DNA of 38,061 nt from Bacteroidales bacterium (GTDB taxonomy: Bacteria > Bacteroidota > Bacteroidia > Bacteroidales > VadinHA17), in contig PLMC01000088.1 in the NCBI GenBank assembly GCA_003141495.1, positions 332 through 38,392 of the forward strand. Reading direction: 5' to 3'. Positions 1 through 7,554 of the stretch are shown piece after piece. Numbering within the stretch: the stretch's first letter is position 1; each line of letters opens with the position of its first letter. A model generated the notes under the pieces. That model was not told the DNA's origin and made no database searches. It saw nothing but the letters and a program-made list of their open reading frames with translations. Both the position numbers and the translations under genes were made by a program.

Positions 1-809
1 AAGATTTCCTGTTGTTGTTTTAGGACTTTGCGGATAGTCTTAATCTTTTCATAGTATCCTCTGGGCAAAACAAACTGCCCCTGGTACTGATTCTCTATTC
101 CCTTGAGCAACATAACTATCTTCTCCAATAAATAGAGCAAGCTCCTGGTTCGCCTAAGTGTCTCCTTATGCGTCTTCTTCCGCTTATGGCTGTAATTGTT
201 ATACTTGTTCCATTGTTCTTCATACTTATTTCGAAGCATCCTAATTTTCAGATATTTGCATATAAGCTTTAGTTGGTGGTATGACCATTCTGTGCTTTCC
301 CACAGAAGTTTTACATTGGTCGGATAACGCATGGATGTTTCATAACAGGTTGCGTCGTCGAGCATAATATTGGTTTCTTATAGATATGGCTTCCAGTAAG
401 TAGCCAACACTTCCTGTTGATTCTTGATATCCAAACACATGGATAAATAACAGCGTATATCACTGACTATCTTAAAGTTATTAATACGATCAGGACCAAG
501 AAAAATACCGCAAAACATCTGGAAATCAATATTCCCGTTAAGATAGCTGATCAGTTTTCGGTCAGAACATCCAACATAGGACTTTAAGAACATCAGGGCG
601 AGCATCCCCTGAGGACTAAATTTCCGATCAGGTCCCTTCCTTTTATCTCTAATCTTTAAACTCTTAGCAAGTTCACACCAGGGGATTGCCTGATAGATTC
701 TTCCCAACTCTGACAGTTGAAATGATTTCCAATAGAGTGAAAACTCTTTTTCTGGTGAAATGAAATTAAATTCTTGGGTAGTTTCGTAAATTCTTCGTAT
801 TTTTCTCAT
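1..809 (-). pseudogene. IS1182/IS5-like transposase with in-frame stop, cut by window edge
   Basis: The first 143 codons (809 down to 378) match the N-terminal region of DUF772-type transposases: 'GRIYQAIPW', 'FSPQGMLALMFLKSY', 'GPDRINNFKIVSDIR'. A TAA at 378-380 stops this frame after 'YWKPYL'. The same frame continues with no shift as 'ETNIMLDDATCYETSMRYPT', 'LLWESTEWSYHQLKLICKYL' and a basic helical stretch down to position 1. That continuation is what the family normally has there, so this is a single nonsense codon in a longer transposase and not a natural end. The rest of the gene, with the catalytic DDE region, lies outside the window. The element sits against a truncated sigma factor gene, which it probably broke. 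The IS family assignment is from memory of motifs, not from a search. Confidence 0.8.
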
Positions 810-817
810 AGCATTTT

Positions 818-870
818 AAGAAAATTACCCCGATTTTTAGCTTTAACGAGCTTTTTCGGGGGTTTTTCTT
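818..870. terminator. Imperfect hairpin just upstream of the transposase gene
   Basis: The arms around 818-833 (AAGAAAATTACCCCGA) and 856-870 (TCGGGGGTTTTTCTT) are largely complementary, and a smaller AGCT/AGCT stem lies between them. The structure lies between the transposase start and the expected IS end. It would stop transcription entering the element from outside, a common arrangement at insertion sequence ends, or it may be part of the terminal repeat. Its function is inferred. Confidence 0.4.
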
Positions 871-922
871 AAAAATAATAAGAACTAACTATTTGTCAAT
901 CAATAGTTTTTACCATTTATGA

Positions 923-1291
923 ACATCCCTTTTTACCATAGCGTACAACGATATTTGCAAACTTTTCTGGAAAAGGAATTATCGACAAAAATTCATCGAC
1001 GACACCCTGTATGAAATTTCTCAGTCTTCCTCTGAAATAGAAGACGGTATCGACTACCAGTCTGTTCTGGAACGAGTTTATCAAATCGTTTATAAACTTC
1101 CTGAAAAACAAAAGGTCATTTTCCTGAAAAGCCGGTTGGAGGGCAAATCAACAAAAGAAATTGCCAAAGAAGTTAGTCTCTCGTCCGTAAACGTTGACAA
1201 TTATATATCAGAATCCCTGAAATTTATCCGTAAATGGTTACACAATGAAAACTTGCCAATATTGCTGTTTTTTTCGCTATTTTTCCATTGA
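923..1291 (+). pseudogene. C-terminal remnant of an ECF (SusECF-type) sigma factor
   Basis: The frame is open from 923 (after a TGA at 920-922) to a TGA at 1289-1291 and has no start codon at a credible place. It encodes a typical end of sigma region 2 ('YNDICKLFWKRNY'), a linker, and sigma region 4: 'LERVYQIVYKLPEKQKVIF' followed by 'EGKSTKEIAKEVSLSSVNVD' and 'ISESLKFIRKWL'. This pattern is the Bacteroidota-expanded ECF family that normally controls SusC/SusD loci through a FecR anti-sigma factor. About the first 70-80 residues are missing, next to the transposase remnant, so IS insertion is the likely cause. No FecR, SusC or SusD gene follows. A minus-strand ORF over the same bases is only its shadow. 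Confidence 0.75.
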
Positions 1292-2182
1292 ACCAATAAA
1301 ATCATATTACATCCTATATTAACGCTGTCTGACATTCCTGTTTAATACGCTTTAAAACAGTGTGTCATAAACTCACTTAGATAATCACGTCAAAGAAATA
1401 AAATCATCCGGTTAAAAAAAAACATTTTCCCTATGAGATTTATTCAACTTACGGGTATATTATAGACAAATATGAGAAATATAAGGATTGAGGTAACTAT
1501 ATTAAAGGGGAAATTAATTAGTGTTCAGATAAAACAAAATCATTATAGTTGGTTTAGATTAGTTAGTGTCGGAGGTTAGTAATAGGTGCTGACAGGTTGA
1601 ACAGAAGCATTTGTCTGTTAGTTCTTTCGTTATAGGGCTTGGTCGTTTTCCTGAGCACGTAATAATCGGGAGTGAATCTACAAAACTGGTATCTGATTTA
1701 CAATCGACAGGGCAATAGCCATATAATAATGACTCTGATAAATGCTTAAAAGCTTCGCTTAAACGGTTAACTCTTATATTGAAGGCTTCATACGAAGGAA
1801 GAAGAGGAAACCATGAACGAAGACGTCATTGGCAAAACTGTGTATTTGTTTTATCTTTAACCTTTGTTCCGCTTGCATAACATAAAGATAAATAGACATA
1901 ACCTCTTGATTAGTGAATTTGGGTTGATCATTATTGCTGAACCACTGACAGCTGTTTTTAAGTTTTTAGACATATATGTCACAGATATACAAATAGATAT
2001 AGATTGATTAACTTAAGTTCTTTTACCTTGAGAATTATACTTATCGACATTAGTTAGCACATTTTGTCTTAAGATATTGATTATCATGATTATAAACAAA
2101 TTAATTACATACAATATATTGACATTCAGCTATTTATATTGTTAATAACTTTTAAACTTTCAACTCTTAATTCGCATATGTA
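1292..2182. other. Gene-poor stretch, nothing recognised
   Basis: About 890 bases of AT-rich sequence with no ORF of useful length. The position just downstream of an ECF sigma remnant is where an anti-sigma and SusC/D pair would be expected, but no recognisable remains were found by reading. No B12-riboswitch-like box or tRNA was seen. It may be a decayed former polysaccharide locus. Confidence 0.4.
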
Positions 2183-2638
2183 ATGAAAAAACGCGTTACT
2201 CTTAAGGAAATATCGATTAAAGTTGGAGTTTCGACTACACTTATATCATATGTAATAAACGGTCAGGGAAAAGAAAAAAGGGTAAGTCAAAGAGTGGTTA
2301 AGAAAATTAAGGATGCTGCAAAGGAATTAAATTATCAACCAAATTATATCGCTCGTAGTTTAAGGAAAGGAACTACAAAGACAATTGGATTGATTGTTGC
2401 TGATATTTCCAATCCTTTTTTTGGACAATTAGCTCAAATAATTGTATATGGAGCCGATAAATTTGGTTATACGGTAATTTTTGGAAGTTCTGATGAAGAT
2501 GCTGTTAAAACCACTACATTGATTGAGACATTTATAAATCGACAGGTAGATGGTTGTGTTATGGTACCTTAAGAAGGAACCCTTGACCAAAAAGTAGAAA
2601 AGTGCAAAAGCATTTTTGGAATAAAAAAAGCAATTTAA
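2183..2638 (+). pseudogene. Truncated LacI-family transcriptional regulator
   Basis: The open frame (2183-2572, 129 aa) begins with a clear LacI helix-turn-helix: 'VTLKEISIKVGVSTTLISYV', then 'RVSQRVVKKIKDAAKELNYQ' and the hinge 'IARSLRKGTTKTIGLIV'. It enters the periplasmic-binding-like sensor domain ('DISNPFFGQLAQIIVYGADK') and stops with TAA after 'DGCVMVP'. Full-length members have about 330-345 residues. After the stop the same frame reads 'EGTLDQKVEKCKSIF', which resembles the normal continuation, then a second stop at 2636-2638, and the remaining roughly 190 residues are absent. I infer a nonsense mutation plus a deletion. The fragment could still be made and bind DNA, but it lacks the ligand-binding and dimer core. 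It lies directly upstream of the first UroD-type gene, which it may once have controlled. Confidence 0.75.
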
Positions 2639-2715
2639 ATGATTGTATTTATAAAAATTGCAAACCAAAAAAATAAACAAAAAACTATAATAAGTTAAAT
2701 ATCTTAGAATTTAAT

Positions 2716-3813
2716 ATGAATAATTATTTTCAAAACCCAATTTTACAAGAAGATATCTTACCTGTTGAAGTTGTATTTCATCCCTCATGGTGGTTTAAAC
2801 ATACAGGTATCACATTTGATCAGGATTTTTTTTATCATCCATTAAAACGAGTTGAATCCGAAAAAAAAATGGAGAAAGAACTCTATAATAAATTCGGGAT
2901 GTATGGCCTTGGTATAGACAGGAATAAAGATTTGCCGGTAATTGGCGCTGTTCATAATGCATCTGGTTATATAATTTCCGAACTATTGGGTTGCAAAGTA
3001 AATTATTTTGAAGACTCTGCCCCTCAGGTTTATCCGGCTAATCATGAGGAGTTAAAAATTTATAATAACGATATCTTTAAAACGCCTGTTTTTAAAAAAT
3101 TAGAGCATCTGTTAGAGAAATTAAAGGGTAAATATGGATACCTGATCGGTGATATAAATTGGGGAGGCATTCTGAATATTGCCCTCGATTTACAAGCAGA
3201 AAAAATTTTTTCGGATTTTTTTGAAAAATCTGAAGAAACTAAAAATTACTTCTCCGACATTTCTAAGGTAATAGAAAAATTCACAACTTTTATAGCAAAA
3301 GAAACCGGAACTACCTCTGTTTCAGTTAACCGGATTGTGAAACACTTTAACAATCCGGTGTTTTTACATTCAGAATGTTCACACACAATGATTTCTACTG
3401 AGCAATATGAGGAATATTTGTTGCCTTTTGATGTAAATTGGAGCCAAAGGTTTCGGCCATTTGGCATCCACTACTGTGGATCAGATCCTCATAGATATGC
3501 TAGAATATTTCAAAAAATTCCACATCTCGACTTTCTCGATGTTGGTTGGGGAGGGGATTTAAAAGAGATACGAAAATACTTACCTGAAACATTTTTAAAT
3601 ATAAGATTAAATCCGGTAGAAATAAATAGTTATACGGATGAAGAATTGTCAAATACAATAAAAAAACTTGTTATAGATTCTAATAATCCTAATTTAACAG
3701 GTATTTGTTGTATTAATATGGACGATAAAGTCGAGGATAATAAAGTTGTTGTAATATTTAAAACAGTTGAAGAGTTAAGAAAAAGTTACCATTTAGGAAG
3801 TAGGTTTGGATAA
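2716..3813 (+). CDS. UroD-superfamily methyltransferase (MtaA/CmuA-like)
   Basis: A 365-residue protein of the uroporphyrinogen decarboxylase fold. Members outside haem synthesis move methyl groups between small substrates, corrinoid proteins and thiols. The C-terminal half carries the zinc-type signature of this methyltransferase group: H252-x-C254 in 'GIHYCGSDPHRY' and C331 (in 'GICCINMD') 76 residues later, with 'FLDVGWGGDLKEIRKYLP' between. True HemE enzymes lack this Cys/His set, so I do not call it HemE. It lies after a truncated LacI regulator and before a DUF6807 gene, 6-20 kb from two paralogues and the corrinoid operon. The methyl donor is unknown. A substrate-specific methyltransferase feeding the distant corrinoid protein is the best guess. 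Confidence 0.75.
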   Translation: MNNYFQNPILQEDILPVEVVFHPSWWFKHTGITFDQDFFYHPLKRVESEKKMEKELYNKFGMYGLGIDRNKDLPVIGAVHNASGYIISELLGCKVNYFEDSAPQVYPANHEELKIYNNDIFKTPVFKKLEHLLEKLKGKYGYLIGDINWGGILNIALDLQAEKIFSDFFEKSEETKNYFSDISKVIEKFTTFIAKETGTTSVSVNRIVKHFNNPVFLHSECSHTMISTEQYEEYLLPFDVNWSQRFRPFGIHYCGSDPHRYARIFQKIPHLDFLDVGWGGDLKEIRKYLPETFLNIRLNPVEINSYTDEELSNTIKKLVIDSNNPNLTGICCINMDDKVEDNKVVVIFKTVEELRKSYHLGSRFG

Positions 3814-3950
3814 AGTAAAAGATTTACCATATGAAGTTTATTGATACGTTAAAATAATAAGATTAATCTTAATAATTATAAAAATCCAAAGTTTTCTTGT
3901 AGTAACTGTAAACATTATTTTTAACTATTAAACAATTATTTTAAAAAATT

Positions 3951-5024
3951 ATGAATCTAAAAGCAATTTTAATCGTGTTGTTAACTGCTATTTTCTCAGT
4001 CTCCTGTAGTTCTCAGTCTACGAAAAAAGGAAAAAAAGACATAGGTGATCTGAAAGTAATATTTGTTAGCTATGAAACTGAAAAAAGGGTTGATGTTATG
4101 ATTGACGGAAAACTCTTCACTTCCTACTGTTGGCCTGAGAATGTTATGAAACCCATCCTTTATCCTGTTATGACATCAGCAGGTACTGAAATTACACGCG
4201 GTTATCCGTTGAAACCGAGACCAGGCGAACGTGTTGACCATCCCCACCAAATTGGTGTTTGTTTTAGTTATGGTAATGTTAACGGGTATGATTTTTGGAA
4301 TAATTCAGCAGCAATCCCTGCAGAAAAGAAAGGTGGTTACGGAACAATCAAGCATGTGAGTGTTGATAAACTTTCCAATGGAAACGGTGAAGGATCGATG
4401 CTTACAACCGAAAGCTGGATTGATCCTTCGGGTAAAGAACTTTTAGCCGAAAAATCTGAATATCATTTTATAGCAAAAGGATCAGCACGTATTATTGACC
4501 GGATCATAACTTTGACAGCTGCAGACCTAGATGTTTCCATGAAAGATACAAAAGAAGGTGGATTGGGAATTCGTGTTGCCCGCCAATTGGAATTACCATC
4601 ACAAGAGGAAGTTGTACTTGTTGATGCCAACGGCAATCCAACGACAGTAAAAAAGATGTCAAACGAGGGAATAACCGGTAATTACAGGAGTAGTGAAGGA
4701 ATTACAGGGGATGCAGTATACGGTACCCGAGGTAAATGGGTGGATCTTTATGGAAAAATAGGTGATGAAAAAGTCTCCGTGGTTATGATTGACCATCCTA
4801 AAAATCCGGGTTATCCAACATATTGGCATGCAAGAGGATACGGATTATTATTAGCCAACCCTCTTGGTGCTAGCGCTTATACCGGAGGGAAGAATGTCAT
4901 GAACTTCAGCATTCCTGCAGGCAAATCTGCAACTTTCAGATTCAGGTTAGTTGTTAATTCAGGGGCTGATTTAACTGATTCTGAAATTGATGCTTACGCA
5001 GAGGATTTCGCCAAAAAGTATTAA
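3951..5024 (+). CDS. DUF6807 (PmoA-named family) lipoprotein
   Basis: The 357-residue product starts with a lipoprotein signal (hydrophobic 'ILIVLLTAIFSVSC', acylated cysteine at residue 19), so it should be anchored in an envelope membrane. The mature part matches the DUF6807 family, which databases once misnamed methane oxygenase PmoA: 'YPVMTSAGTEITRGYPL', 'GERVDHPHQIGVCFSYGNVN', 'DFWNN', 'WHARGYGLLLANPLG'. The family is common in Bacteroidota and Planctomycetota polysaccharide and sugar-oxidoreductase loci. Its biochemical role is not established, and there is no reason to infer methane oxidation. The conserved HPHQ histidines near residues 97-99 may bind a metal or sugar. A Gfo/Idh/MocA-type gene follows, a frequent partnership for this family. 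Confidence 0.75.
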   Translation: MNLKAILIVLLTAIFSVSCSSQSTKKGKKDIGDLKVIFVSYETEKRVDVMIDGKLFTSYCWPENVMKPILYPVMTSAGTEITRGYPLKPRPGERVDHPHQIGVCFSYGNVNGYDFWNNSAAIPAEKKGGYGTIKHVSVDKLSNGNGEGSMLTTESWIDPSGKELLAEKSEYHFIAKGSARIIDRIITLTAADLDVSMKDTKEGGLGIRVARQLELPSQEEVVLVDANGNPTTVKKMSNEGITGNYRSSEGITGDAVYGTRGKWVDLYGKIGDEKVSVVMIDHPKNPGYPTYWHARGYGLLLANPLGASAYTGGKNVMNFSIPAGKSATFRFRLVVNSGADLTDSEIDAYAEDFAKKY

Positions 5025-5056
5025 TGCCTTTATTTTCAAAATGGATTGCATCTAAC

Positions 5057-5071
5057 AACCCTTAGAGGGTT
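5057..5071 (+). terminator. Weak hairpin after the DUF6807 gene
   Basis: The 6-bp perfect stem AACCCT/AGGGTT with a 3-base loop (TAG) is followed by TTAAT, 33 bases after the stop codon. The stem is short and the T-run broken, so termination would be partial at best. Confidence 0.35.
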
Positions 5072-5200
5072 TTAATAACAAAAGAGAAATCCTTAGAAGA
5101 AAAGGTCAAGGTTACAGAGATTTAAATTTTTTATATTGAGAGTTCATGAATTGCATTTATATCAGTTACGAATTATAATAAGAACATAAAGTATCAAAAA

Positions 5201-6649
5201 ATGAAAAATAAACGTAGAGACTTTTTGAAATTAACGGGTCTGGCCGGACTTGGTATAGCTGGTGGAGGTATCTTTAAAGGATATGCTTCAGAGTCAGATA
5301 AACAAAACAAACCAGGTCTTGACCAACTCAGCAGGCAATATGAGAAATCGCATGTTCAGCGATTTAATATGTCTAGTTATAGAGCACCTAAATTGGATAT
5401 TGTTCGTGTTGGTCATATTGGGTTGGGCAACCGAGGACCTGGTCATGTTAATAATTTGAGTCGTATTGTGGGTGTTGAAATCAAAGCCTTATGTGATTTA
5501 CGTCCTGAAAAAGCCGCGGCTGCAAAAAAGTTGCTTGAGGGTTCTGGCCATAATCCAACTATCTACACAGGAAGCAAAGATGAATGGAAAAAGTTATGCG
5601 AACGTGAAGATATTGATCTGGTGATAATAACCACTCCCTGGTATATGCATGCTGAAATGGCAGTGTATGCCTTGAATCACGGTAAGCATGTAGCATCTGA
5701 AGTTGTTCTCGCTGCAACATTGGAAGAATGCTGGCAAGTAGTAGAAGCGGCAGAACGTAACCGCAAACACTGCATGATGATGGCAAACTATAGTTATAAT
5801 AGTTTTCAGCTGCTCACTCTGAACATGGCAAGGCAGGGATTTTTTGGAGATATCATACACGCTGAAGGCGGATATATTGCGAACAAAATAGAAAATAACT
5901 TTTCTAAAACCAAGTACTGGGATATGTGGTGGTTGAAACAATATGGTAATCGAAAGGGCAACATCTATCCGATACATGGTTTTGAGTGGATTTGTGAGAC
6001 TATGGATATTAATAGGGGTGATAAGATGAACTTTCTGGTATCCGTTGAAAGCAAAGATTTCCAAATGGGTGAGATGGCTAAAAACCTGGCTTCCACAGAT
6101 GAATTCTATAAACCATTTGCCGATTTAGATTATGTGGGCAATATAAATACCTCTATTATCAAAACATCTAAAGGGCGCACTATTATAGTGCAGCATGATG
6201 CAACCACAAACCGACCCTTTACACTTAAACAGGAGATATGTGGAAGTAAAAGATCTGCCATGGAATATCCCCAACCCCCGCGAATTTCCGATATAGAAGG
6301 TGGTTGGGTTTCACAGGAGGAATACAAATTGCTCGAAGAGAAATATACACCAAATATTCTCAGGAAAATGGCTGAGCTGGGTAAGAATAGCGGCTCTGAG
6401 TTTGGTGCGGACTTATTAATGGCCTGGCGTTTGATAGACTGCCTGCGAAATGGTTTGCCACTCGATATGGATGTATATGATGGAGTATCCTGGAGTTCCA
6501 TTTTGCCTTTAAGTGAATGGTCGGTAAAAAGCAATTCTTTGCCAATTGAGGTTCCTGATTTTACAAAAGATGCATGGAAAACGAATAAACGAAATATGGA
6601 AATTACTCTTGCGGAAGGGGGAAATACAGAATTGAAAAAAAAGGTTTAA
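5201..6649 (+). CDS. Tat-exported Gfo/Idh/MocA oxidoreductase, GH109-like
   Basis: A 482-residue protein beginning with a twin-arginine signal ('NKRRDFLKLTGLAGLG'), so it should be exported folded with its cofactor. The Rossmann part has 'GHIGLGNRGPGHV' (residues 71-83), 'ALCDLRPEKAAAAKKLL' and 'DLVIITTPWYMHAEM'. The rest follows the NAD-dependent glycosidase family GH109 closely: 'LEECWQVVEAAERN', 'RQGFFGDIIHAEGGYI', 'YPIHGFEWICETMDINRGDK' with H259, and 'PLDMDVYDGVSWSSILPLSE'. Characterised GH109 enzymes remove alpha-N-acetylgalactosamine by an oxidation/elimination cycle on tightly bound NAD. The family is broad, so the actual sugar is not predictable. Several long ORFs on the minus strand here are shadows. 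It probably acts in the periplasm with the neighbouring DUF6807 protein. Confidence 0.8.
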   Translation: MKNKRRDFLKLTGLAGLGIAGGGIFKGYASESDKQNKPGLDQLSRQYEKSHVQRFNMSSYRAPKLDIVRVGHIGLGNRGPGHVNNLSRIVGVEIKALCDLRPEKAAAAKKLLEGSGHNPTIYTGSKDEWKKLCEREDIDLVIITTPWYMHAEMAVYALNHGKHVASEVVLAATLEECWQVVEAAERNRKHCMMMANYSYNSFQLLTLNMARQGFFGDIIHAEGGYIANKIENNFSKTKYWDMWWLKQYGNRKGNIYPIHGFEWICETMDINRGDKMNFLVSVESKDFQMGEMAKNLASTDEFYKPFADLDYVGNINTSIIKTSKGRTIIVQHDATTNRPFTLKQEICGSKRSAMEYPQPPRISDIEGGWVSQEEYKLLEEKYTPNILRKMAELGKNSGSEFGADLLMAWRLIDCLRNGLPLDMDVYDGVSWSSILPLSEWSVKSNSLPIEVPDFTKDAWKTNKRNMEITLAEGGNTELKKKV

Positions 6650-6932
6650 CCAGGGATTTTTGCAAAATTGAATGATTTAAGAAAAGTGAGAATTTAAAGC
6701 CTGATTTTGGAGGCGGAGTCAGCAATTTTAACTGTCCTGCATAAGCAATAAATGCCACCGGGAATTATCGTAGAATGGGCCCCAAGCTGATTTCTCATTC
6801 AATCTCATGTCATACCGAGCAAAACAGATCCGTGCACAAGTTCTTAAAGGCGCCAGATTTGAGAAATCCTCTGAAAAATGGCCTTTTGATCCTTTTTTAG
6901 TGAAATATGCACTTTAAATAATTACTCCGTAA
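6650..6932. other. Intergenic stretch with a possible short gene relic
   Basis: Nothing here is recognised with confidence. One open stretch from 6806 (ATG) to 6916 (TAA) encodes 36 residues ('MSYRAKQIRAQVLKGARFEK' and on) with fairly normal codon use, but it matches no family I know. It lies where the missing N-terminal FAD-binding part of the following broken gene would be expected, yet does not look like a Rossmann fold. It may be debris from the rearrangement that also left the fhs fragment. Confidence 0.3.
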
Positions 6933-7003
6933 ATCAGGTTTTAATATGACTGCTGCATCTGAAGTTATGGCGACACTTTGTATCGCTAAAGATCTCATGG
7001 CTC
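6933..7003 (+). repeat. Relic of formate-tetrahydrofolate ligase gene (second copy of an fhs segment)
   Basis: About 70 bases match the intact fhs gene at 22665-22735. The fhs protein reads 'SGFNITAASEVMAILCIAKD' and this segment reads 'SGFNMTAASEVMATLCIAKD' in its own frame. At the DNA level the central 35-40 bases differ at only two or three positions. The match ends abruptly on both sides. The apparent start codon of the next ORF (ATG at 6946) is simply the fhs Ile codon ATT changed to ATG. This is a duplicated or recombined piece, not a functional domain, since it lacks the P-loop and the rest of the enzyme. Confidence 0.8.
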
Positions 7004-7530
7004 TGGCCAAGGTTTCTTGTACCATTGGGCGAGAGGTAAACACTTTGTATGGCGAAACCTATAATGGGGTTAAACAGATGAAAGAAAATCAGTTTCCTGA
7101 TGGAATTGATCCCTATAAGAAACCTGGCGATCCTTCCAGTGGGTTATTATGGGGGATATCAAACGAAAAGCTTGCTCCCCAAGATAGTGGCGATAAAAAA
7201 GTACAGGCTTATAATTACCGCATCTGTCTCACTAACAATCCGGGCAACTTAATACCTATCCCCCGTCCGGCCAATTTCGATTCTACCTGGTACGAGCTTT
7301 TGCTTCGACTCATGAAACAAACGGGCAAAACCACATTAAACGATTATTTTATCTGGACCATCAAGCCTAACCAAAAAACCGATACTAATAACGAAAATGG
7401 CTTTTCAACAGATATGAAGGGAATGAACCGGGGTTATCCGGATGCATCTTACGCAGACCATGAGAAAATTATAGCCAACCATACCGACTACACCAAAGGA
7501 TTATTGTATTTTGCTGGCCATGATCAGTGA
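6946..7530 (+). pseudogene. Broken FAD-dependent oxidoreductase, 5' part (N-terminus replaced by fhs relic)
   Basis: After about 20 fhs-derived residues the 194-residue ORF switches to the FAD_oxidored family of Bacteroidota polysaccharide loci: 'IGREVNTLYGETYNGV', then 'TNNPGNLIPIPRPANFD' and 'MNRGYPDASYADHEKI'. The N-terminal dinucleotide-binding Rossmann segment (GxGxxG) is absent, so FAD could not be held normally. The frame ends at TGA (7528-7530) after 'LLYFAGHDQ' but continues unshifted as 'VLEELHRQMLQWGYPQDEF', the normal family sequence, so the TGA is a nonsense codon, perhaps from CGA or TGG. The gene therefore has two inactivating lesions. The ATG at 6946 has no claim to be a native start. 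Confidence 0.75.
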
Positions 7531-7554
7531 GTTCTAGAGGAATTACACAGGCAG

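Noticed and set aside
917-1111. Minus-strand 64-aa ORF
   Set aside because: It is the antisense of the sigma factor remnant, which has clear region-4 homology on the plus strand.
3951-5024. Methane/ammonia monooxygenase subunit, as the old family name PmoA suggests
   Set aside because: The protein is a soluble lipoprotein of the DUF6807 type without the membrane helices of true PmoA, and no pmoB or pmoC is present.
5594-6064. Minus-strand 156-aa ORF
   Set aside because: It lies wholly inside the GH109-like gene and has no family-like sequence; a shadow of plus-strand codon use.
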